Below, piece by piece: positions 48,208 to 57,635 of a DNA stretch of 64,000 nt. The position numbers and the translations under genes were made by a program. The stretch is from Ruminiclostridium cellulolyticum H10 (GTDB taxonomy: Bacteria > Bacillota > Clostridia > Acetivibrionales > DSM-1351), in the NCBI RefSeq assembly GCF_000022065.1, contig NC_011898.1, positions 1,510,001 to 1,574,000 of the forward strand, in the 5' to 3' direction. Every line of letters starts with the position of its first letter. Position 1 is the first letter of the stretch. Below the pieces are notes generated by a model. That model was not told the origin of the DNA, ran no database searches, and saw nothing but the letters and a program-made list of their open reading frames with translations.

Positions 48208-49710
48208 ATGAAAATTCAGAACCCCATTATATGGGCGGATATGCCGGACCCGGACATTATACGTGTAGGTGATATATATTATATGGTATCTACAACCATG
48301 TTTGTAATGCCAGGAGCTCCAATTTTAAAATCAAAGGATTTATATCATTGGGAACTTGTTTCATATGTTTTCAATACTATTGAGGATAATGACATATATC
48401 AGCTGAAAAATGGCAAAACAGCATATGGAAAGGGTCAATGGGCAACCAGTTTGAGATTTTTCAACGGCCTTTACTATGCTTGTTTTGTATGCCATGATAT
48501 GCAAAAGACATATATTTATTATACGGATGATATAGAAAAAAGCGGTTGGGAACGTTATGTGATCAATAATGTTTTCCATGATATGTCGTTTTTGTTTGAT
48601 AATAACAGGTCATATTTGATATATGGCAACGGGGACATTAAAATAGTTGAACTAAAAGATGATTTATCAGGAATAAAAGATGGAGGGGTCAACCAACTCC
48701 TGTTCAGTACTCCCTCTGAAAATATAATGCTCCGTTGTGAGGGCTGCAGAGCCTACAAAATTAATGGCTACTATTATTTGTTATTCATTGAATGGCCTAA
48801 TGACGGTAACAGCAGAAGGCGTGTTGTGTGTTACAGGTCAAAGGATTTACTTGGAGAGTACGATAGAAAAATACTCCTTGATGATGATATGGAGTATCAG
48901 AATCAGGGAATTGCTCAGGGGGCTATAATTGATACACCTGAAGGAGAATGGTATTCAATTTTGTTTCAGGATCATGGGGCGGTAGGCAGAATTCCTTATT
49001 TACTTCCTGTTTCATGGGAAGATGACTGGCCTAATTTGGGAGTTAATGAAAAGGTGCCGGAAAGTTTTGAGATTCCTTTTGAGGCCTACGATACCAAACC
49101 ATTAATAGTAAGTGATAGCTTTAATCATAACGAAAATAAGCTGGATTTAAGGTGGCAATGGAATCACAATCCTGAGGAGGATTGTTGGTCATTTACAGAA
49201 CATCCGGGCTATTTGAGACTGCGTACGCAATCCTTGGCCACTGATATTTTGACCGCCAGGAATACATTAACTCAAAGGACAAGCGGTCCTCAATGTGCAT
49301 TTTCAGTGGAGCTTAAAACTGAGGGAATGAAAGCAGGGGACTATGCCGGACTTGTTGCGTTACAGGGTAATTATGGGGCCATAGGAATAAGAGCCGACGA
49401 GAATAATTTGAAAAGAATTATTGTTTCTAAAAAAGGCAGCGACGGAAGACAAATAGAAGAAGAATACAGGCTGTTTGCAGACAGTAGAATATTAATAAAA
49501 ATTGAATTCGATTTCCGAAACAGCAGTGATATTGCAAAATTTTATTATTCCCAGGATGGTATCGGATGGATAAAATTGGGCAGTGATTTGCATATGACAT
49601 ATACCCTTGACCTTTTTATAGGCTATCGTATCGGTATATTCTATTATTCTCAGAAGGCAGCCGGAGGGTTTGCTGATTTCAGAAATTTTTCATATGAATC
49701 ACGACAATGA
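48208..49710 (+). CDS. Cytoplasmic GH43 glycosidase with C-terminal beta-sandwich
   Basis: A 500-residue enzyme without signal peptide, CBM or dockerin. A GH43 propeller (about 1-290; base Asp in MPDPDII near residue 14) is followed by a concanavalin-like sandwich (about 300-500). The layout matches the catalytic part of the secreted protein at 2213-4453, so it looks like its cytoplasmic counterpart. The substrate should be imported arabinoxylo-oligosaccharides. The literature on the R. cellulolyticum system describes two arabinofuranosidases, and with GH51 this protein would be the second. Its TGA overlaps an ATG of the next frame. Confidence 0.92.
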   Translation: MKIQNPIIWADMPDPDIIRVGDIYYMVSTTMFVMPGAPILKSKDLYHWELVSYVFNTIEDNDIYQLKNGKTAYGKGQWATSLRFFNGLYYACFVCHDMQKTYIYYTDDIEKSGWERYVINNVFHDMSFLFDNNRSYLIYGNGDIKIVELKDDLSGIKDGGVNQLLFSTPSENIMLRCEGCRAYKINGYYYLLFIEWPNDGNSRRRVVCYRSKDLLGEYDRKILLDDDMEYQNQGIAQGAIIDTPEGEWYSILFQDHGAVGRIPYLLPVSWEDDWPNLGVNEKVPESFEIPFEAYDTKPLIVSDSFNHNENKLDLRWQWNHNPEEDCWSFTEHPGYLRLRTQSLATDILTARNTLTQRTSGPQCAFSVELKTEGMKAGDYAGLVALQGNYGAIGIRADENNLKRIIVSKKGSDGRQIEEEYRLFADSRILIKIEFDFRNSSDIAKFYYSQDGIGWIKLGSDLHMTYTLDLFIGYRIGIFYYSQKAAGGFADFRNFSYESRQ

Positions 49711-49727
49711 ACAAAAGGAGAGTAATT

Positions 49728-50858
49728 ATGTCAAAAGGAGCTTATTTTACAAAACAGTACCCTAATTTATTTGCCGAACTGGGTATTTCTGACGAACAAA
49801 TTAATAAAAAGGTTAATGACACTTTTAACACTATGTTCTTCGATCCCGAGGAGAAAATTTATTTTGAAATAGGTAAAGACATGGGATATATGATGGATAC
49901 AGGTAATAATGATGCACGTACAGAGGGTATGAGCTATGGGATGATGATGACTCTGCAAATGGATCGGAAAGACATTTTTGACCGCTTGTGGTTATTTTCC
50001 AAAACATATATGTATCAAAACGAGGGAAAGTATCAGGGCTATTTTGCATGGTCGGTATCTACCGACGGAAAGAAAAATGCCGAAGGGCCTGCACCTGACG
50101 GAGAAGAGTATTTCGCTATGGCTCTTTTCTTTGCAGGCAAAAGATGGGGTGACGGTAAGCCGCCCTTTGACTATAGTATTCAAGCCAGGGATATTTTAAA
50201 ACATTGTATACACCAGTCGGAGATTGTTGAAGGTGGAGAACCTATGTGGGATAGTACCAACCATTATATAAAATTTGTTCCTGAAACGCCTTTCTCTGAT
50301 CCGTCTTACCATCTGCCCCATTTCTATGAGCTTTTTGCGCTTCTGGCTAATGAAGAGGATAAAGACTTCTGGAAAAAAGCTGCTGAGGCAAGTCGTAATT
50401 ACCTGCATATTTCATGCGACAGGGACACTGGGATGGCATCGGAATATGCTGAATTTGACGGTACTCCCAAAAAGCTGTTCCGTGATTTTCAGTTTTATTC
50501 TGATTCATACCGCGTTGCAATGAATATAGGATTGGATGCGGCGTGGTTCAGTAAGGACGAGTCATTAGGGGATATCGTTGACAAGCTTCAGTCCTTCTTT
50601 AGTGAAAATACGGTGTTAGGCGAATATAAGGCCTATACTGTTAAAGGTGAGCCTTTTGATGCTCCTGCCATGCACCCCGTTGCAATTATCGCTACAAATG
50701 CCGCCGGTTCACTTGCTGCTAAAGGGAAATACAGAGATCAGTGGGTAAAGGATTTCTGGGAGCTTCCATTAAGAAAAGGAGTTCATAGGTATTATGATAA
50801 CTGTCTGTACTTTTTCAGTTTACTGATGCTGGCAGGAAAATATAAAATTTACATCTAA
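49728..50858 (+). CDS. Cytoplasmic GH8 reducing-end xylose-releasing exo-oligoxylanase
   Basis: A 376-residue enzyme without signal peptide. It has a GH8 alpha/alpha barrel with DARTEGMSYGMM (acid Glu66), FAWSVSTDG and a late EYAEFDG. The sequence resembles the Rex type, which removes single xyloses from the reducing end of xylo-oligosaccharides (EC 3.2.1.156). It complements the GH39 enzyme encoded next, which works from the non-reducing end. The start is the ATG at 49728 behind AAAGGAGAG; an ATG at 49707 overlapping the previous stop is less likely. Confidence 0.93.
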   Translation: MSKGAYFTKQYPNLFAELGISDEQINKKVNDTFNTMFFDPEEKIYFEIGKDMGYMMDTGNNDARTEGMSYGMMMTLQMDRKDIFDRLWLFSKTYMYQNEGKYQGYFAWSVSTDGKKNAEGPAPDGEEYFAMALFFAGKRWGDGKPPFDYSIQARDILKHCIHQSEIVEGGEPMWDSTNHYIKFVPETPFSDPSYHLPHFYELFALLANEEDKDFWKKAAEASRNYLHISCDRDTGMASEYAEFDGTPKKLFRDFQFYSDSYRVAMNIGLDAAWFSKDESLGDIVDKLQSFFSENTVLGEYKAYTVKGEPFDAPAMHPVAIIATNAAGSLAAKGKYRDQWVKDFWELPLRKGVHRYYDNCLYFFSLLMLAGKYKIYI

Positions 50859-50924
50859 GTATAATATCATTAATTAAATCTCAAACCTATATATTAATAG
50901 TGTAAAAAATACGAGGGGGATAAT

Positions 50925-52430
50925 ATGAACAAAATAAAGATTTCAGATAAGGTTACAGGAAGTTTCAGGGATAATTGGAATTTCTGTGTAGGTACAGAGC
51001 GTATGGGGATCGCTCTTCAAAAGGAATACCAGGATACTCTCGAGTTTGTTCAGAAGGCAATAAATTTCAAATATATACGAGGACATGGTCTTTTTCATGA
51101 TGACACTGCCATCTACAGGGAATATGAAATAGACGGAGAAATGAAACCTTTTTATAACTTTACATACATAGACAGGATTTTTGACTCATTCCTTGAAAAG
51201 GGTCTCAAGCCTTTTGTAGAGCTGGGATTTATGCCGTCACAACTTGCATCGGGAGGACAGACTGTATTTTATTGGAAAGGGAATGTCACTCCTCCAAAGG
51301 ATTATGACAAGTGGAAAAATCTCATTCAAGCTTTGATAAAACACTTTATAAGTAGATATGGTATAGAGGAGGTTCTCCAGTGGCCTTTTGAGGTCTGGAA
51401 CGAGCCAAATTTGAAGGTATTCTGGAAGGATGCCGATGAGTCCGAATACTTTAAGCTTTATAAGGTGTCGGCAACAGCTATTAAGGAAATCAATAAGGAT
51501 TTACAGGTAGGGGGCCCTGCTATATGCGGAGGTGCCGACTACTGGATAAAGGATTTTTTGGAGTTCTGCAAAAGAGAAAATGTTCCTGTAGATTTTGTTT
51601 CCCGCCATTTATATTCTGCACATATGCCAAAACTTCAGACACATGAATTTTGTTATCAGGATTTGAAAGAACCTGAGGAAATGCTTAAAGAATTACAGAC
51701 AGTCAGGCAAATGATTGACAATTCACCATTTCCACACCTGCCATTTCACATAACAGAATACAACACCTCATACAATCCATTAAACCCTGTTCATGATACA
51801 TGTCTCAATGCTGCGTATCTGGCACGGATTATAAGTGAAGCCGGGGATATTGTGGATTCATTTTCATACTGGACCTTCAGTGATGTATTTGAAGAGGCAG
51901 ATGTTCCAAGAGCTCAGTTTCACGGAGGGTTTGGCCTTGTTGCCCTTAACAATATTCCAAAACCTACTTTTCATATGTTCAGCTTTTTTGAACAAATGGG
52001 TAAGGATATATTGTACAGAGATGAAAATATGCTGGCAACAAGAAAAGCTGACGGTACAGTGACAATAACCGCTTGGAACCCTGTAATGGAGAAAGGTGAC
52101 CATTTTAATATGGATTTCTCACTGGAACTGAATCTGCCAAAAGGAGAATACTTCATCAATCGGACTATTGTAAATGAAACTCATGGTAATCCATGGAGAA
52201 CTTGGATACAAATGGGGAGGCCTAGATTCCCGGGTAAGAAGCAGGTTGAAATATTAAGAAATGCTGCACGCCCCATGGTAATCTCCGAAAGGGTAAGCTG
52301 TACCGATGAAATATTGCTTCTTGAGTTTACACAAAGTAAAAACGAGGTATCTTTTATTGAAATCATTCCTGTAGCAGATGAGACTAACACTTACTATAAA
52401 CTTGATGACAGTTTGATTCCCGGGTATTAA
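50925..52430 (+). CDS. Cytoplasmic GH39 beta-xylosidase
   Basis: A 501-residue enzyme without signal peptide. The GH39 barrel has VWNEPN with acid/base Glu160 and [10 protein letters not shown] with nucleophile Glu278, positions nearly the same as in the well studied Thermoanaerobacterium enzyme. A C-terminal sandwich follows. It removes xylose from the non-reducing end of imported xylo-oligosaccharides. The ATG follows an AGGGGG site. Confidence 0.94.
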   Translation: MNKIKISDKVTGSFRDNWNFCVGTERMGIALQKEYQDTLEFVQKAINFKYIRGHGLFHDDTAIYREYEIDGEMKPFYNFTYIDRIFDSFLEKGLKPFVELGFMPSQLASGGQTVFYWKGNVTPPKDYDKWKNLIQALIKHFISRYGIEEVLQWPFEVWNEPNLKVFWKDADESEYFKLYKVSATAIKEINKDLQVGGPAICGGADYWIKDFLEFCKRENVPVDFVSRHLYSAHMPKLQTHEFCYQDLKEPEEMLKELQTVRQMIDNSPFPHLPFHITEYNTSYNPLNPVHDTCLNAAYLARIISEAGDIVDSFSYWTFSDVFEEADVPRAQFHGGFGLVALNNIPKPTFHMFSFFEQMGKDILYRDENMLATRKADGTVTITAWNPVMEKGDHFNMDFSLELNLPKGEYFINRTIVNETHGNPWRTWIQMGRPRFPGKKQVEILRNAARPMVISERVSCTDEILLLEFTQSKNEVSFIEIIPVADETNTYYKLDDSLIPGY

Positions 52431-52477
52431 AATATATTATATACTTATAATACAAATTTTATAAAAGGAGAATTATT

Positions 52478-53275
52478 ATGGCAATTTTTCAAGCGAATTT
52501 TTTTGCTAAAACGATGAAAAGATCGATATGTTTTAATGCTTTGATACCAAATGATAAATATCAGGCACCTGATCAGGAGATTAAAGACGAACCAAAAGGG
52601 CCTATGAAATCCATTTATCTACTGCATGGCTATTCCGGCAATCATACGGATTGGTTGACATGGACTAAAATACAGGAGCTGTCTCTAAAATATAATATTG
52701 CGGTATTTATGCCTTCCGGTGAAAATTTCTTTTATGTGGATGACGAAGAGGTTGGAGCATATTATGGAGAATTAATCGGAAATGAGCTGGTTGACTATAC
52801 ACGCAGCACATTCCATTTATCTGATAAAAGAGAGGATACTTTTATAGGTGGATTATCCATGGGTGGTTACGGTGCAATAAGAAACGGTTTAAAATACTCT
52901 GAAAGATTCGGCCGTATAATTGCACTGTCCTCAGCACTTATTACCAATCAGATTGCCGGAATTACCCCTGATTTCAAGGGCCCTGTTGCAGACTATCCTT
53001 ATTACAGAAGAGTATTTGGAGATCTTGACCGGCTTTTGGGAGGTGACAAAGACCCTGAGGCACTAATCCGTAGCCTTAAGGAAAAAAATGCAGACATACC
53101 TAAGATATATATGGCTTGCGGAACAGAAGATTTTCTTATAAATGAAAATAGAGAGCTCCATGAATTCCTTGTTTCAGAAAAAGTAGAGCATACGTATATT
53201 GAAGACAGCGGTGTTCACGATTGGAAATTCTGGAACGAGTATATAGACAAGGGACTTGCTTGGGCTACTGAATGA
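52478..53275 (+). CDS. Cytoplasmic CE1-like esterase
   Basis: A 265-residue alpha/beta-hydrolase without signal peptide. It shows the oxyanion segment LHGYSGN, nucleophile elbow GGLSMGG (Ser127), a GTEDFL Asp region and SGVHDWKFW with the catalytic His. It resembles EstA/tributyrin-type acyl esterases. Together with the CE20-like protein downstream it should deacetylate imported xylan fragments, although feruloyl removal is also possible. A strong AAAGGAGA precedes the ATG. The next gene begins 52 bases after its stop. Confidence 0.88.
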   Translation: MAIFQANFFAKTMKRSICFNALIPNDKYQAPDQEIKDEPKGPMKSIYLLHGYSGNHTDWLTWTKIQELSLKYNIAVFMPSGENFFYVDDEEVGAYYGELIGNELVDYTRSTFHLSDKREDTFIGGLSMGGYGAIRNGLKYSERFGRIIALSSALITNQIAGITPDFKGPVADYPYYRRVFGDLDRLLGGDKDPEALIRSLKEKNADIPKIYMACGTEDFLINENRELHEFLVSEKVEHTYIEDSGVHDWKFWNEYIDKGLAWATE

Positions 53276-53327
53276 GGATGAAAATAACAATACCGAAGAT
53301 TACTTAAATACCAGAGGAGGAATTCCC

Positions 53328-55526
53328 ATGAAGCTGATATGCGGCGACTACACACTTATATTTAAAGATGGCGGTCTGGAGGTTCAAAAAACCGGTAGGA
53401 CCATATATTTCAACAAACGTCCCATGTTTGTGACTATTAAGACAGCAATGGCGATTAACGAATTTTATAATAAGGCCTACAGCGAGGTAAATATTTTCGG
53501 TAATAGTATTATTGCAAAGGGTATACTGACCGCACCCTCAGGATCAGAATTTTCCTTTTCAGATGTATATGAAGCGGGAGACTCTGGTTTCAAGGTCAGC
53601 AGGAATGTAAAGGTGCTGAAGGCTGGGGATGACCTTGGCTTTTCAACCAAAATATCCTTCACGATGGCTGAATCAAATGATACACATGATTATAACTGCT
53701 TTGCACCGGGAGTATGGTACAGACAGAACCAATTTGCACCGGATTTTGCATTTGGAAAGGATCTGGATTGCGAATACTTCTGGCAAATGGAAACACGCTA
53801 TGCTTTGCCTCTATTTGCCATGCAAAATATAGCGTCCGGTGAAACAGCGGCTATATCTCGGTGGGCATCGGATGTAACAATGCGGTCTTTGGATATTATG
53901 CAATCAGAAAATAATCTCGATGCCAAATTTACAATAGGTTCAATTGGTATGAGCAGACCGCAAAATAAGACCATGAACTATATGTATTACGGATTTGAGG
54001 TACGAAAGGAAATCGAAACAAGAACCGACGGGCTCTCAATTGATTATGTTTATCCCGGCTGTGACGGACAGATGCCCGGAGTAAACCACTATGGAGGTCT
54101 TGACTACAACGGCAGAGTAAAAACCTTTCAACGTATTAATCACCCTGTAGAACCGGGCTTTGAGCAGAATTACTCCGTTGCAGTGAATTTTGGAAACTAT
54201 GACAGCTATCAGCTTATGATGAGAGATATCTGGAGAGTGACTTATGACAGATTAAGAGACAAATTATTCGATGTGGACAATGAACTCTTTTTCCATAACT
54301 GTATGAATATACTTGACAGGTATACAAGGCAGTACGGTGATTCTTACGGACTCCCATTTGCCTGCCAGCTTCCCCATATGGATATAAATTGTGTATCCTT
54401 TCAATTCGGTTTTGTAGGGCAACAGCCGGGAATCGGCTATCAGCTTCTGAGGTACGGAGATAAGGAAAACATCCCGGAAACCTTTGAAAAAGGTGTAAAT
54501 ATCATTGATTTCTGGGTCAGGACGGCCATGACAGAATCAGGCTTACCCAATATGTGCTACAATCCCGGCATAAGTACTTTTGAACCGTATCCCCATTATA
54601 TAAGAATGCTTGCAGATGGTATTGAGGCCATTCTGGATGCATACATCTATATGAAAAAGAAGGGGGACGAGCGGCCTAAATGGAGAGAATTCTGTCAGAA
54701 AACAGCTGATTGGCTTATTAGTAATCAAAATGAGGACGGCAGCTTTTACCGAGCATACAATACCGATGGCTCTGTAAGGATGAAATCCAAGTCAAATACT
54801 CCAAGCGTAATACGTTTTCTGGTTCAGTTCTACCTTGTGACAGGTGACGAAAGGTATAAAAATGCAGCCATAAAGGCTGGAGACTGGTCTTATGAAAATG
54901 CTTACCTGAACATGGAGTACAGAGGCGGTACATGCGACAATACCGATATACAGGACAAGGAAGCAGGCATTTATGCAATGTTTGGCTTTCTGGCTCTCTA
55001 TGATTTGACTGAAGAAAAGAAATGGCTTGAGGGTGCCGTAGGTGCTGCTGACTACACTGAGACTTGGACCTATGCATGGAAATTCCCTGTACGTGCTCCA
55101 ATGGAGAAGCATCCCTTCAATAGGTATTCCATCAGCGGTCAGAGTATTATAACAATCGGTGGTGCAGCAGATGTATATATGGCCGCTTGCTCGTACACAT
55201 ACTACAGATTGTACGTTATAACCGGGGATGAACATTATCTGGATTTTGCCGAGTTCATTCACAAAAATACCAGACAATCCAGCGATATAGACGGAAGTAT
55301 TGGTTATATAATGCCGGGGTTGGGCCATGAAAGCGGAGACTTTACGAGGCAAACTTTACAAAGCCAGTACCATTGGCTTCCATGGTGTACTTTTGTGGAG
55401 GTCGACCCATCATCCAGACTTTACGATACCTTTGGGGGATATGAGATTGCTGATGCACAAAAACTCAGTTCAGAGGAACGCATTCGGAAAAACCGAATAT
55501 ACGCTAATTATGTTGATAGTTTATAA
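53328..55526 (+). CDS. Unclassified cytoplasmic alpha/alpha-barrel protein, putative glycoside hydrolase
   Basis: A 732-residue protein with no signal peptide, CBM or dockerin, which I cannot place in a CAZy family. About 1-290 is beta-rich and resembles the N-terminal sandwich of many alpha/alpha-barrel glycosidases. About 300-700 has the repeated helical pattern and Gly/Trp-rich turns of a six-hairpin toroid (ADWLISNQNEDGSFYRAY, FYLVTGDERYKNAAIKAGDW, AGIYAMFGFLALYDLT). Conserved-looking acid residues occur in TCDNTDIQDKEAG and MPGLGHESGDF. It lies between two esterases in the oligosaccharide operon, so a remaining xylan decoration such as glucuronic acid is a plausible target, but this is inference. 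Start: ATG at 53328 seven bases after AGAGGAGG. An upstream TTG overlapping the CE1 gene is rejected. Confidence 0.8.
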   Translation: MKLICGDYTLIFKDGGLEVQKTGRTIYFNKRPMFVTIKTAMAINEFYNKAYSEVNIFGNSIIAKGILTAPSGSEFSFSDVYEAGDSGFKVSRNVKVLKAGDDLGFSTKISFTMAESNDTHDYNCFAPGVWYRQNQFAPDFAFGKDLDCEYFWQMETRYALPLFAMQNIASGETAAISRWASDVTMRSLDIMQSENNLDAKFTIGSIGMSRPQNKTMNYMYYGFEVRKEIETRTDGLSIDYVYPGCDGQMPGVNHYGGLDYNGRVKTFQRINHPVEPGFEQNYSVAVNFGNYDSYQLMMRDIWRVTYDRLRDKLFDVDNELFFHNCMNILDRYTRQYGDSYGLPFACQLPHMDINCVSFQFGFVGQQPGIGYQLLRYGDKENIPETFEKGVNIIDFWVRTAMTESGLPNMCYNPGISTFEPYPHYIRMLADGIEAILDAYIYMKKKGDERPKWREFCQKTADWLISNQNEDGSFYRAYNTDGSVRMKSKSNTPSVIRFLVQFYLVTGDERYKNAAIKAGDWSYENAYLNMEYRGGTCDNTDIQDKEAGIYAMFGFLALYDLTEEKKWLEGAVGAADYTETWTYAWKFPVRAPMEKHPFNRYSISGQSIITIGGAADVYMAACSYTYYRLYVITGDEHYLDFAEFIHKNTRQSSDIDGSIGYIMPGLGHESGDFTRQTLQSQYHWLPWCTFVEVDPSSRLYDTFGGYEIADAQKLSSEERIRKNRIYANYVDSL

Positions 55527-55564
55527 ATATAGTAATTAATACTGTTTTGAAAGTGGGAATTATA

Positions 55565-57460
55565 TTGAATTCTAATCGCCCTAAAATAAGATTACCCAGG
55601 ATTATAAGCGACGGCATGGTATTACAAAGAAACACAGACGTAAAGATTTGGGGTTGGGCATCACCGGGTGAAGCCGTTACTGTCCGCTTTATAGGCAAAG
55701 CCTATCATGCTTTCGCAGATGATAGCGGAGAGTGGTTTGTAAGACTTGAACAAGCGAAAGCAGGCGGGCCGTATGATATGTATATTGAAACGGAAGAGTC
55801 CCTTGAAAAGATAACCATAAAGAATATTCTTATGGGCGATGTCTGGTTGTGCTCCGGGCAATCAAACATGGAAATGAAAATGGATTCAGTGAAGGACACC
55901 TACCCTGATGAAATCGTGCACTCTTGTAATGATTATATAAGACATTTTCTTGTTCCTGTGAAATACGACTTCGAAAAACCTCAAACTGATTTGGAAGCAG
56001 GAATCTGGGAGGCAGCCAATCCTGAAAGTATATTGGATTTTACAGCTACAGGTTATTTCTTTGCCTTAAAGCTGTTTGAAAAATATAACATTCCTATTGG
56101 TCTGATTAATGCCAGCCTAGGAGGCTCACCAGCAGAAGCATGGCTCAGTGAAAATGCATTAAGGGAGTTCCCTGAACATTATGAATCAGCAAAACAACTC
56201 AGCAACCGGGATTATCTGGATAAAGTGCTCAGGGAAGATCAAGAGTCCGCAGAAGCATGGTACACAGCGTTAAACCAAAACGATGAGGGATTAAAAAGCA
56301 ATGATATACCATTCCATGATACAGAATATGATGCCCCCTTCTGGCAGAACATAAAAGTACCTTCATATTGGGAAGACGAGGGTGTGGGAAACTTCAACGG
56401 TGTCGTCTGGTTCAGGAAGGAAATCGATATTCCCAGCACTCTTGCAGATAAACCTGCAAGACTTGTACTTGGAAATATTGTTGATGAAGATACTGCCTAT
56501 ATCAATGGTATAGAGGTTGGAACAACGCCAAACCAGTATATTACGAGAAAATACAGTATACAGGAAGGCTTGCTCAAGGAAGGTAAAAACACTATTGTGC
56601 TCAGAGTAGTAAATACCGCGGGTAAAGGGGGATTTTACAAAGATAAGCCCTACCAACTGGAAATAGGGGATAACATCATTGAGTTAAGCGGTGAATGGCA
56701 GTATATGATTGGTGCAAAAAGTAGTCCAATGCCTGCTCCTGCCTTCGTACAGTGGAGACCGTTAGGTTTGTACAACGGAATGATTGCCCCGGTTACCAGT
56801 TACTCAATCAAAGGTTTCATATGGTATCAGGGGGAATCCAATACCAAAAATCCGGGAGAATATGAAAATCTTCTGAAAGCACTGATTGCAGACTGGAGAC
56901 AGAAATGGAATATGGGAAATCTGCCGTTTTTGTATGTTCAGCTGCCAAACTTTATGGAGGCCTCGGAAATACCTATGGAAAGCAGCTGGGCGGAGTTGAG
57001 GGAAGCTCAGCGAAGGACACTTTCTGTACCTTGTACGGGAATGGCTGTTGCAATTGATTTGGGTGAATGGAACGATATTCATCCTGTAAATAAAAAGGAT
57101 GTGGGATTTCGCTTGGCACTTGCTGCCATGAAAACTGCATATAGGGACAAAACGATTGTTGCATACGGGCCAATGTATCAGTCTGGCAAAATCGACGGAA
57201 ACAGAATAATTCTATCCTTCACTGATACGGGAAGCGGGTTGACTGTTAAAAACGGAGACCGTCCGGAAGCTTTTGCTATAGCAGGAGCAGATAGGACATT
57301 TGTCAGGGCTGATGCCGAGATAATAGGTGACAGCGTAGCAGTGTGGAGTGAAAAGGTTTCTCACCCTGTTTATGTAAAGTATGCATGGGCTGATAATCCG
57401 GCGGATGCCAACCTCTATAACCTTGAAGGCTTGCCGGCTTCACCTTTTACAACGGAGTAG
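55565..57460 (+). CDS. Cytoplasmic SGNH acetylesterase, CE20-like
   Basis: A roughly 631-residue esterase without signal peptide. SGNH blocks are CSGQSNMEM (nucleophile Ser near 100), INASLGGSPAEAW (Gly), WYQGESNTKNPGEY (Asn) and NDIHPVNK (Asp-His). A GH2-like jelly-roll domain (about 255-380, with VPSYWEDEGVGNFNGVVWFR) is inserted within the esterase fold, the layout of CE20 acetylesterases. It should remove acetyl groups from imported xylan oligosaccharides. The start is uncertain: TTG at 55565 behind GTGGGA fits best, with GTG at 55553 and TTG at 55547 also in frame. It is the last gene of the oligosaccharide operon. Confidence 0.87.
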   Translation: MNSNRPKIRLPRIISDGMVLQRNTDVKIWGWASPGEAVTVRFIGKAYHAFADDSGEWFVRLEQAKAGGPYDMYIETEESLEKITIKNILMGDVWLCSGQSNMEMKMDSVKDTYPDEIVHSCNDYIRHFLVPVKYDFEKPQTDLEAGIWEAANPESILDFTATGYFFALKLFEKYNIPIGLINASLGGSPAEAWLSENALREFPEHYESAKQLSNRDYLDKVLREDQESAEAWYTALNQNDEGLKSNDIPFHDTEYDAPFWQNIKVPSYWEDEGVGNFNGVVWFRKEIDIPSTLADKPARLVLGNIVDEDTAYINGIEVGTTPNQYITRKYSIQEGLLKEGKNTIVLRVVNTAGKGGFYKDKPYQLEIGDNIIELSGEWQYMIGAKSSPMPAPAFVQWRPLGLYNGMIAPVTSYSIKGFIWYQGESNTKNPGEYENLLKALIADWRQKWNMGNLPFLYVQLPNFMEASEIPMESSWAELREAQRRTLSVPCTGMAVAIDLGEWNDIHPVNKKDVGFRLALAAMKTAYRDKTIVAYGPMYQSGKIDGNRIILSFTDTGSGLTVKNGDRPEAFAIAGADRTFVRADAEIIGDSVAVWSEKVSHPVYVKYAWADNPADANLYNLEGLPASPFTTE

Positions 57461-57488
57461 CTGATAGTGTAACTATTTATGAATTTTT

Positions 57489-57533
57489 AAGAGGATGCCG
57501 CAGAATAAAAACAAATTTTGTGACATCCTCTTT
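57489..57533 (+). terminator. Terminator after the oligosaccharide operon
   Basis: AAGAGGATG (57489-57497) pairs with CATCCTCTTT (57524-57533), and the loop carries a smaller ACAAA/TTTGT pairing. It separates the CE20-like gene from the regulator promoter. Confidence 0.7.
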
Positions 57534-57599
57534 GACATTTCGAATTGTGCAATGTAATATAATACTATAACCTGTAATACAGGTAGACAACTTACAGGT
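57532..57599 (+). promoter_or_regulatory. Promoter and GntR-type operator of the sugar-acid genes
   Basis: TTGACA (57532-57537) and TAATAT (57555-57560) are 17 bases apart; a TATAAT at 57558-57563 overlaps. Just downstream lies the perfect palindrome ACCTGTAATACAGGT (57570-57584), matching the FadR-type pattern TGTnnnACA. A half-site TACAGGT follows at 57593-57599. Its place over the transcription start suggests autorepression by the encoded regulator. Confidence 0.75.
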
Positions 57600-57635
57600 A
57601 TTAAGAAAATATTTGTAATTGAAAGGTGATATCAA

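Noticed and set aside
53256-53327. Upstream TTG start for the unclassified glycosidase, overlapping the CE1-like gene
   Set aside because: The ATG at 53328 has AGAGGAGG at ideal spacing; the extension reads as untranslated leader.
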